The position numbers and the translations under genes were made by a program. Of a stretch of DNA of 50,472 nt, positions 41,693-48,426 are shown one piece after another. Origin of the DNA: a virus; the IMG/VR virus record IMGVR_UViG_3300042343_000358, positions 1-50,472 of that record, one strand, 5' to 3'. A model generated the notes under the pieces. That model had not been told where the DNA came from, did no database searches, and saw only the letters and a program-made list of their open reading frames with translations. Position 1 is the first letter of the stretch. The number at the start of each line of letters is the position of its first letter.

Positions 41693-43031
41693 AAATTTAA
41701 TAGCCACATTAGATAACATCGACCAACCCGTTCTATTAGAAACATTAACCCTTTCAGCAATACTTGCATTAACTGCTGGATACGAACAAGACGACAAAGT
41801 TCGCATTCCTAAGTTAGCAGAGCTTGCTAAACAAAACGGACTAGAAGGGTTAGTTGATCCAGTTACTGGAAATTATGTATCTAATGATGGGGATGAGGAT
41901 GACGAAGTACCATTTGAAGTAGCTGAAAAATTATCAGCAGCTGGATTACTTCCAAAAAATGCAAAACTTCCACAGGCTGGTTGGTTTGATAACAATCGAG
42001 TATTTGATGCAGCTAATGCAAACTTACAGCAACAAAGCTCAAGCATTTCTGCACGTCACGATGAGTTAGCCGATATAATGCATCAACTACGTGAGCTTAT
42101 TAAACAAATGATAGCATTACGCGACAAACACGCAACAAGTAAAATGGGCAGTGAGATTGGTGATAAACCAGTTCTTCCATCAAATGCACCATCTGCACTT
42201 GCAGCTAAAATGACTCCAACATTCCCATCTCAAACAATGGCAGGTATGCATGAGTCGGCAGGTTTAGCGGATGCACTTATAGAGTCTTTTGGGTACGCTG
42301 ATGAATCTCACCCACTGTCATCAGCTAGCGCATTCTATGCGCAGAATATGGGTTTAAATGAAGATTTAAAAGATCAAGAATGGTCGTTTACTCGGCCATC
42401 TGCAGAACCAAAACCATCTGCTGCTAAATTATCCGGAATGAATGTAGATGATCTTGCAAAATCTTCATCTAAAGGGCTTGGCGCAGGTGAAAAACTTGCT
42501 AAAACAGGTGCAAAGGAATTTTTAGGTAAAACAGCTGCTAGATTAGTTCCAGGTGCATTAACTGCATATGACGCAGCTGATGCATATGATAGGTATAAGA
42601 AAGGTGATTACCTCGGAGCTGGTATTTCCGGCGCTGCCGGACTTGCATCATTAGTACCCGGAATTGGCACAGGCGTAGGTACAGTATTAGATTTAGCAAA
42701 TTTGTATCGTGATTGGAACGATCCTAATTCAAACGAACCTGTTACTAATACCTCACCTATAACTAATACCCCACCTGCTACAAATACTGAAAAATCGCAA
42801 ACTGCACCACCTGTTAAACCAGAAGCTCCGGTTGCGCCAGTTGCTCCTGTTAAATCAGTACCGCATAATAGACATACTGGAACTGCACCAAAAGGGCATA
42901 CACAGTCTAGTAAGCGGACTCCATCCGCAAAATCAATTAGTGCTAATGAATTTCAACAATACCTAAAATCGTTAGGTGCAAATAATGGTGATATTAGTAC
43001 ATCAGTTAACAGATATATTTTAGGAAAGTAA
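41682..43031 (+). CDS. Large late protein with glycine-zipper hydrophobic segment (449 aa)
   Basis: I use the ATG at 41682 (MNFRNLIATLDNIDQPVLLE), preceded by AAGGA; an in-frame ATG 18 bases upstream lacks a ribosome site. A helical N-terminal half includes ISARHDELADIMHQLRELIK. Near residues 290-350 ALTAYDAADAYDRYKKGDYL is followed by GAGISGAAGLASLVPGIGTG and VGTVLDLANLYRDW, a Gly/Ala-rich hydrophobic hairpin seen in membrane-active or pore-forming proteins. The C-terminus is Pro/Thr rich. The segment could insert into the host membrane during DNA entry, as internal ejection proteins do; this is inference. Confidence 0.75.
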   Translation: MNFRNLIATLDNIDQPVLLETLTLSAILALTAGYEQDDKVRIPKLAELAKQNGLEGLVDPVTGNYVSNDGDEDDEVPFEVAEKLSAAGLLPKNAKLPQAGWFDNNRVFDAANANLQQQSSSISARHDELADIMHQLRELIKQMIALRDKHATSKMGSEIGDKPVLPSNAPSALAAKMTPTFPSQTMAGMHESAGLADALIESFGYADESHPLSSASAFYAQNMGLNEDLKDQEWSFTRPSAEPKPSAAKLSGMNVDDLAKSSSKGLGAGEKLAKTGAKEFLGKTAARLVPGALTAYDAADAYDRYKKGDYLGAGISGAAGLASLVPGIGTGVGTVLDLANLYRDWNDPNSNEPVTNTSPITNTPPATNTEKSQTAPPVKPEAPVAPVAPVKSVPHNRHTGTAPKGHTQSSKRTPSAKSISANEFQQYLKSLGANNGDISTSVNRYILGK

Positions 43032-43035
43032 CCAA

Positions 43036-43953
43036 ATGAAATCAAAAACAATAGCAGAATCAATTGCAGATTTAAGAAACAAATTAGATTCTATTGAATC
43101 ATCTACTGCATCTACCATATTACAAGAATCTACCCAACCATTAAATAGATTACATGCTCATATGCAAACTATTGAACAAGAATACTTAGAAGAAGGATTA
43201 CTTGGTAGTACTATAGGCGGAATTAAAAACTATGGGAGAGGGGCATTCTTTCAACCTGCAAGAGGCGCAGCAAAAGATTGGGAACTTGCATCAGATGCAG
43301 GAAAAACTGCTGCTAACTTTGGAAAAGCAACAACTATCGGTGCCGGTGCAGGTGGCGTTATATCAGCTGACAGATTGTATATGGGTAAAGATAATCCAAT
43401 ATCGTATCTTAATCCATTTGATTATGGAAATGCGCATCCTGAATGGAATACAAGCGAATGGAAACCGACTGATCCTGTTTCTTCAGAAAAACCTCCAGTA
43501 ACTTCAGAAAAACCTCCAGTAATTCCAGATGTTCCGGACAATTCTAACACCCATGGCGGCGATGCAAAACCACACGCCGGATTACAATATGACCCAAAAG
43601 TTGAAAAATTACAACAATTTTTAAATGGTCAAGGTGCATCATTAGCAGTTGATGGGAAATTTGGACAGCATACCCAAGCAGCATGGGAAGACTATCAACA
43701 ACACAAATTAAGTAGTCATAGCTCAACACCTAATGTACCTGACGTGCCTAATGTACCTGACGTGCCTAATGTACCTGATGCATCAGCTCCACCTGTTGCA
43801 ACGCCAAATGCTAATGCCGATGCTGATTTTAATGCGCAAATGAAAGCAATTCAGGATCAATTCAATCAGCTTGCACAACGTGCTCAAGGATTATCAAAAG
43901 ATCCTAACGTGAGTCAAGAAATAACTGATATAGTAAAAAACGCAGGTCTTTAA
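43036..43953 (+). CDS. Peptidoglycan-binding, probably virion-associated protein (305 aa)
   Basis: The N-terminus is helical (MKSKTIAESIADLRNKLDSI). Near residues 90-120 a Gly/Ala-rich segment (TTIGAGAGGVISADRLYMGK) recalls the previous gene. Near residues 190-220 DPKVEKLQQFLNGQGASLAV then DGKFGQHTQAAWEDYQ matches the PG_binding_1 fold (Q-x-x-L...VDGxFGxxTxxAxxxFQ). Pro-rich linkers with tandem repeats (SEKPPVT and NVPDVP units) flank it. The C-terminus is helical (MKAIQDQFNQLAQRAQGLSK). No catalytic domain is seen, so it may anchor to the cell wall at entry. A terminator follows. Confidence 0.8.
   Translation: MKSKTIAESIADLRNKLDSIESSTASTILQESTQPLNRLHAHMQTIEQEYLEEGLLGSTIGGIKNYGRGAFFQPARGAAKDWELASDAGKTAANFGKATTIGAGAGGVISADRLYMGKDNPISYLNPFDYGNAHPEWNTSEWKPTDPVSSEKPPVTSEKPPVIPDVPDNSNTHGGDAKPHAGLQYDPKVEKLQQFLNGQGASLAVDGKFGQHTQAAWEDYQQHKLSSHSSTPNVPDVPNVPDVPNVPDASAPPVATPNANADADFNAQMKAIQDQFNQLAQRAQGLSKDPNVSQEITDIVKNAGL
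43481..43522 (+). repeat. Two identical 21-base units
   Basis: Two perfect copies of a unit beginning CTTCAGAAAAACCTCCAGTA encode SEKPPVT/I repeats in the linker of the peptidoglycan-binding protein. Confidence 0.85.
43732..43778 (+). repeat. Tandem 18-base repeat, about 2.6 copies
   Basis: Units AATGTACCTGACGTGCCT, perfect in the first two copies, encode NVPDVP repeats in the Pro-rich linker. Confidence 0.88.
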
Positions 43954-43966
43954 CTGACTACTATCT

Positions 43967-43990
43967 AAAAAGGCAGTCATCTGCCTTTTT
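43967..43990 (+). terminator. Intrinsic terminator after the late cluster
   Basis: AAAAAGGCAG-TCAT-CTGCCTTTTT: 10-bp stem with a four-base loop and T7. Stem and loop resemble the terminator at 16625. Confidence 0.9.
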
Positions 43991-44013
43991 TTACGATCAT
44001 TTTACCATGCCAG

Positions 44014-44042
44014 TTGACATACTGAGTAAACGAATATATAAT
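44014..44042 (+). promoter_or_regulatory. Consensus sigma-70 promoter for the dsbA/gp43 unit
   Basis: TTGACA (44014-44019), exactly 17 bases, TATAAT (44037-44042). Start near 44049, followed by a GGAG ribosome site before the ATG at 44074. Confidence 0.85.
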
Positions 44043-44073
44043 ATATACTTTATAACACAAAGGAGAAGTACTA

Positions 44074-44328
44074 ATGAGTAGAGCATACGGTCCAGAAGAA
44101 AAAGCTAAACTTGAAAAATTAATTACCGAAGGTTCTTTAGTTTTACGTGAAGTCGAAGACTTACAAGCTGGCTTAAAAGATACTGTAAAAGCAGTAGCAG
44201 AAGAATTACAAGTCAAACCTGCAGTTATAAATAAGGCTATCAAGATAGCCCATAAAGGAAATTGGCAAGATCATAATGAAGATTGGGAAGAAGTTGAAGC
44301 AATCTTAGACATTACAAAACGTATTTAA
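44074..44328 (+). CDS. dsbA: DsbA-like dsDNA-binding protein (84 aa)
   Basis: MSRAYGPEEKAKLEKLITEG and DLQAGLKDTVKAVAEELQVK then PAVINKAIKIAHKGN match my memory of the DsbA family of T4-like phages: small, charged and helical with a KDxVKxxAEELxxKPxVxNKAxxxAxK core. T4 DsbA (89 aa) binds double-stranded DNA and helps late transcription. Length and layout fit. AAAGGAG precedes the ATG and a consensus sigma-70 promoter drives it, consistent with expression before the late phase. It heads the unit leading to the Cys-rich mini-protein and DNA polymerase. Confidence 0.82.
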   Translation: MSRAYGPEEKAKLEKLITEGSLVLREVEDLQAGLKDTVKAVAEELQVKPAVINKAIKIAHKGNWQDHNEDWEEVEAILDITKRI

Positions 44329-44351
44329 AAAGTAGTAAACTGGAACGGCAA

Positions 44352-44399
44352 GCAGGCCATAAGCTGCAAAAGGGTATTTGTGAGCCACAAGTCACATAC
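44352..44399 (+). ncRNA. Twin RNA hairpins with matching 8-nt loops (putative operator)
   Basis: Hairpin 1: GCAG-[GCCATAAG]-CTGC (44352-44367). Hairpin 2: TGTGA-[GCCACAAG]-TCACA (44379-44396), extended by GTA/TAC across a two-base bulge. The loops differ at one base and start 28 bases apart. They lie in the leader of the Cys-rich mini-gene, which is coupled to gp43. T4 gp43 represses its own translation by binding a hairpin with an 8-nt loop near its ribosome site; these may be analogous (inference). Confidence 0.5.
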
Positions 44400-44413
44400 A
44401 CAGAGAATACAAT

Positions 44414-44587
44414 ATGGAAGAATTTAATACCTGTACGGAATGCATCCGTCCGGAAGTATGTACAGTAAGATGTGAATGCAGTGTCATTGTTCATGGATCA
44501 GAAGAAGTTGCAAAACAACGCGACGAAGCGATGTTTATGGAATGGATTAATGATCATGCAACTAATCGCGATAGAGGTGCAGAATGA
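44414..44587 (+). CDS. Cys-rich mini-protein coupled to DNA polymerase (57 aa)
   Basis: The ATG at 44414 opens 57 codons: MEEFNTCTECIRPEVCTVRC then ECSVIVHGSEEVAKQRDEAM and FMEWINDHATNRDRGAE. Five cysteines in the first 22 residues (CxxC, x5, C, x3, CxC) suggest a small metal-binding knuckle. The stop overlaps the gp43 start as ATGA, so polymerase translation is probably coupled to it. The ribosome site is weak (AGAGAA) and follows the twin hairpins. I know no family; a leader-peptide-like control role is possible. Confidence 0.65.
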   Translation: MEEFNTCTECIRPEVCTVRCECSVIVHGSEEVAKQRDEAMFMEWINDHATNRDRGAE

Positions 44588-47247
44588 GTTATGTAGATGC
44601 ATGGTTTGATCGCGATAATGATGTTATTAAAATTGTAGAAAGAAATTCAAAAGGTGAACGGGAATACAAAGATATTGCCGTTAAACACACATTATATTAT
44701 ACAGACCCGAAAGGGAAATATCAATCAATTTACGGAGACCCCGTATCAAAAGTAATTTGTAACAATACTAGAGAGTTCCGCAAAGAACTTGCAATACACG
44801 GTAACAAAAAGTTATTTGAAGCGGATATTAATCCAATCTTTAAATGCTTATCAGACAACTACCTTAATCACGATGCACCTAAATTAAATATTGCGTTTTA
44901 CGATATTGAGGTTGATTTTGATCCAGAACGTGGGTATGCATCACCAGATGATGCGTTCATGCCCATTACAGCAATTGCAGTATACTTACAATGGTTAGAC
45001 ACTCTTATTTGTTTAGCAATACCTCCAAAGACATTAACTATGGATCAAGCTAAAGAACAAATTAGAGATATTCCAAATACTATACTGTTTAACTCTGAAG
45101 CAGAGATGTTAGATACATTTCTTACACTACTTGAAGATGCTGATATTATTAGCGGATGGAATAGTGAAGGATTTGATATACCATACACTGTAAATCGTGT
45201 TACTAAAGTACTTTCAAAAGATGACACACGCAGATTCTGTTTGTTTAATCAATTGCCAAAACGTAGAGAATACGAAAAATACGGTAAAGCTGCAGTAACA
45301 TATGACTTTGTAGGACGTGTACATTTAGATAGTTTACAATTATATCAGAAATACACATATGAAGAAAGACACAGCTTTCGATTAGACGCTATTGCAGAAT
45401 ATGAATTGGGTGACCGTAAAACACAGTACGAAGGCACACTTGATCAGTTATACAACAATGACTTTAGAACATTTATTGAATATAACAGACAAGATACTAT
45501 GCTGTTACACAGACTTGATACAAAGTTAAAGTTTATCGACTTAGCTAATACACTTGCACACGAAAACACTGTGTTACTACAAACTACTATGGGTGCAGTT
45601 GCTGTAACAGAACAAGCTATTATTAACGAATCACACAACCGAGGATTTGTTGTACCTAATAGAAAAGGTAAAGCAGAACCAATTCAAGCTGCAGGTGCGT
45701 ATGTTGCATATCCTAAAGAAGGTATACATGACTGGATAGGCTCACTAGATATTAACTCTCTGTATCCGAGTGCTATTAGAGCATTGAATATGGGTCCGGA
45801 AACTATTGTAGGACAGTTAAGACCAGTTGCAACTGACGAATATATAGGCTTACAAATAGCTAAAGGTAAATCGTTTGCTGCTGCATGGGAAGGATTGTTT
45901 GGTACACTTGAATATACGTCTGTTATGAACGAAGAAATTGGTACTGATATCATTGTTGACTGGGAAAACGGCGATACTGATATTTTAAGTGCAGCCGAAG
46001 TATATAGATTAATATTTGAAAGTAATCAACCTTGGGTTATGTCAGCTAACGGAACTATATTTTCGTATGAAACAGAAGGTATTATTCCTGGATTACTAAA
46101 GCGATGGTATGCAGAACGTAAAGATATGCAGAAAAAGCTAAAAGAAGCAATTAATGCAGGTAATAAAATTGAAGAAGAATACTGGGATAAACGTCAGCTG
46201 GTTAAGAAGATTAACCTAAATAGTTTATATGGTGCTATTCTTAATCCAGGATGTAGGTTCTTTGATAAACGTATTGGGCAATCAACTACGTTAACTGGTA
46301 GACAAATTGCTAAACATATGGCAGCTAAAGTAAATGAAATTATAACTGGTGAGTACAATCATACAGGTAAGTCTATTATTTACGGTGACACTGACTCCTG
46401 TTACTTCTCAGCATATACTACACTTAAGAAAGACATTGAAAATGGTAGTTTACCCTGGACTAAAGAGACAATTGTACACTTGTATGATCAAATTGGTGAA
46501 CAAGTTAATGGTACATTCCAACAGTTTATGTTAGATGCGTTTCATTGTCCTAAAACACGCGGTGAAGTTATTAAAGCAGGCCGTGAGATTGTTGGCAGTA
46601 AGTCACTATTCATTACTAAGAAGCGTTATGCTGTATTAGTTTATGATAAAGAAGGTAAACGTAAAGATACCCATGGTAAAGAAGGTGAGATCAAAGCTAT
46701 GGGCTTAGATTTAAAGCGTAGTGATACACCTGAGTTTATCCAAGACTTCTTATCAGAAGTATTGCAAATGGTGTTAGCAGGCGACACTGAGCAACACGTT
46801 TTAGATTACATCAGCCAGTTCAGAATATTGTTTAAAGCTAGACCGGGTTGGGAAAAAGGTTCACCTAAACGTGCTAATAGCATTACTGCATACTTAGAAA
46901 AAGAAACAAAAGAAGGTAAAGTTAATATGCCGGGCCACGTTAGGGCAAGTTTAAATTGGAATACATTAAAACGAATGTACGATGACAAATACTCAATGAG
47001 TATTACAGACGGTGCAAAGGTAATTGTATGCAAACTTAAACAAAACCCATTAGGGTTTACTAGTGTTGCATACCCGGTAGACGAATTAAGACTGCCTCAA
47101 TGGTTTAAAAATTTACCATTTGATCATAATGGTATGGAAGATACTATTATAGACAGCAAACTTAATAACTTAATTGGTATTTTGAACTGGAAACTAGCCG
47201 ATACTTCAGATAGAAACACGTTTAACAGTTTATTTGAATTTGAATAA
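44584..47247 (+). CDS. 43: Family B DNA polymerase, gp43-like (887 aa)
   Basis: All exonuclease and polymerase motifs are present in order: Exo I NIAFYDIEVDF (Asp107), Exo II SGWNSEGFDIPY (about 190-200), Exo III YNRQDT (about 303), motif A SLDINSLYPS (about 388-397), motif B KKINLNSLYGA (about 541-551), motif C IYGDTDSC (about 599-606). GSKSLFITKKRYAVLVYD is the T4-type thumb-proximal segment. The C-terminus ends in LFEFE, similar to the clamp-binding tail of T4 gp43. The length is close to T4 gp43 (898 aa). No intein or split is present. It is coupled by ATGA to the Cys-rich mini-gene. Confidence 0.97.
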   Translation: MSYVDAWFDRDNDVIKIVERNSKGEREYKDIAVKHTLYYTDPKGKYQSIYGDPVSKVICNNTREFRKELAIHGNKKLFEADINPIFKCLSDNYLNHDAPKLNIAFYDIEVDFDPERGYASPDDAFMPITAIAVYLQWLDTLICLAIPPKTLTMDQAKEQIRDIPNTILFNSEAEMLDTFLTLLEDADIISGWNSEGFDIPYTVNRVTKVLSKDDTRRFCLFNQLPKRREYEKYGKAAVTYDFVGRVHLDSLQLYQKYTYEERHSFRLDAIAEYELGDRKTQYEGTLDQLYNNDFRTFIEYNRQDTMLLHRLDTKLKFIDLANTLAHENTVLLQTTMGAVAVTEQAIINESHNRGFVVPNRKGKAEPIQAAGAYVAYPKEGIHDWIGSLDINSLYPSAIRALNMGPETIVGQLRPVATDEYIGLQIAKGKSFAAAWEGLFGTLEYTSVMNEEIGTDIIVDWENGDTDILSAAEVYRLIFESNQPWVMSANGTIFSYETEGIIPGLLKRWYAERKDMQKKLKEAINAGNKIEEEYWDKRQLVKKINLNSLYGAILNPGCRFFDKRIGQSTTLTGRQIAKHMAAKVNEIITGEYNHTGKSIIYGDTDSCYFSAYTTLKKDIENGSLPWTKETIVHLYDQIGEQVNGTFQQFMLDAFHCPKTRGEVIKAGREIVGSKSLFITKKRYAVLVYDKEGKRKDTHGKEGEIKAMGLDLKRSDTPEFIQDFLSEVLQMVLAGDTEQHVLDYISQFRILFKARPGWEKGSPKRANSITAYLEKETKEGKVNMPGHVRASLNWNTLKRMYDDKYSMSITDGAKVIVCKLKQNPLGFTSVAYPVDELRLPQWFKNLPFDHNGMEDTIIDSKLNNLIGILNWKLADTSDRNTFNSLFEFE

Positions 47248-47255
47248 ACTAAACA

Positions 47256-47284
47256 TTGACAAATTGATACAAATATAATATAAT
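47256..47284 (+). promoter_or_regulatory. Consensus sigma-70 promoter for the clamp gene
   Basis: TTGACA (47256-47261), 17 bases, TATAAT (47279-47284). The start would be near 47291, leaving a short leader with TTAGGAGA around 47293. A second TATAAT at 47274-47279 is too close to the -35. Confidence 0.75.
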
Positions 47285-47305
47285 ATAACAAATTAGGAGA
47301 TTTAA

Positions 47306-48043
47306 ATGAAAGGTTTTTTACAAGATTTAGTAGCACATACACACACATTAACCGTTTTACCATTAGTTAAAGTAACTGCGACTGCAGCAAATGCAGTGAT
47401 TGAATCAGTTGCTGAAGACAGATCAGTTATGCTGTACGCAACCACACATGCACCAGTTAGCGGACTAGGTGAATGCATTTTTGGTATGCCAAATTTAAAC
47501 AAATTAGATTTACATCTTAAATGCCCAGAATATAAAACAGATGCAACTATTAAAGTTGTACAAGAAACTAGAGATGATAAGAAAATTCCAACAGGATTAC
47601 ACTTTACTAATGCTGCAGGTGATTACGAAAATGATTACAGATTTATGAATGAAGAAATCATTAGTGCAAAAGTAAAAAGACCAAAACTTAAAGTAGAAAT
47701 TATTTATGATGTTGAATTTGTGCCAACCGGTGTAAGTATTCAACGCTTAAAACACCAAGCTGCTGCACACACAGAAGAAACCGTGTTCCAATTGGCAACA
47801 GTTAATGACGACTTAGTGTTTAGATTTGGTGATGCAAGTACACACGCAGGATCATTTGTATTCCATTCTGGTATTACTACTACATTAAAAAATACATGGT
47901 CGTGGCCTGTGTCACCTGTACTTGGTATCTTAGGGTTAAACGGTGACTTAACTATGAGAGTATCGGACCAAGGATCGTTGCAAATTATTGTCGATAGCGG
48001 CACTGCAGTTTACCACTACACATTACCAGCATACACAAAATAA
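47306..48043 (+). CDS. 45: Probable sliding clamp, gp45-like (245 aa)
   Basis: The overall build fits a sliding clamp: a 245-residue protein right after gp43, with repeated helix-strand modules (VTATAANAVIESVAEDRSVM; FGMPNLNKLDLHLKCPEYKT; YDVEFVPTGVSIQRLKHQAA) and a clamp-like C-terminus (LGLNGDLTMRVSDQGSLQII, then GTAVYHYTLPAY). T4 gp45 is 228 aa. The clamp encircles DNA and tethers gp43 and, in late transcription, gp55/gp33. It has its own consensus promoter and AGGAG. Sequence resemblance to T4 gp45 itself is weak, so the call rests on C-terminal pattern and position. The stop overlaps the next start as TAATG. Confidence 0.7.
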   Translation: MKGFLQDLVAHTHTLTVLPLVKVTATAANAVIESVAEDRSVMLYATTHAPVSGLGECIFGMPNLNKLDLHLKCPEYKTDATIKVVQETRDDKKIPTGLHFTNAAGDYENDYRFMNEEIISAKVKRPKLKVEIIYDVEFVPTGVSIQRLKHQAAAHTEETVFQLATVNDDLVFRFGDASTHAGSFVFHSGITTTLKNTWSWPVSPVLGILGLNGDLTMRVSDQGSLQIIVDSGTAVYHYTLPAYTK

Positions 48044-48426
48044 TGATAGACATTAGAAAAGCAATGCGCTTACTTGATACAATGTACGTAAGCGCAAACG
48101 ATAGTATTAAAAACTCAGTTGATAAAATAGTAACATTAGCGCAATTAGATCTACCAGTTGGATCTAATCCAGGACCGTTTGAACAACTACTGAATGATTT
48201 TGAAACTATAAAATGGCAATTTGGTGGGATTAAGACCAGTACAGATAAATTTGAAAAATTCATTAATGCACCATACAATGAATTTCAATTTACTAATTGG
48301 CTTAATAGCCATGTAACTAGTTTACCAATGTTAGTTACAATGAATAATAAAATTACAAATTTAGAAATAGAGTTAGCAAATATAAAGGAAAAACATGAAT
48401 CGGAACTTAACAGCGACACAAAGTGA
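48043..48426 (+). CDS. Hypothetical protein between clamp and DpdA-like gene (127 aa)
   Basis: Starts in a TAATG overlap with the clamp stop. It is helical and begins IDIRKAMRLLDTMYVSANDS, with FEQLLNDFETIKWQFGGIKT and a terminal coiled coil (NNKITNLEIELANIKEKHES). It does not resemble gp62, the expected small clamp loader subunit, beyond size. Its last 32 bases overlap the DpdA-like gene, so it is translated from the same mRNA. Function unknown. Confidence 0.72.
   Translation: MIDIRKAMRLLDTMYVSANDSIKNSVDKIVTLAQLDLPVGSNPGPFEQLLNDFETIKWQFGGIKTSTDKFEKFINAPYNEFQFTNWLNSHVTSLPMLVTMNNKITNLEIELANIKEKHESELNSDTK

Noticed and set aside
43732-43778. 18-base repeats as a CRISPR-like or origin iteron array
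   Set aside because: The repeats are directly adjacent, in frame, and encode a Pro-rich linker.
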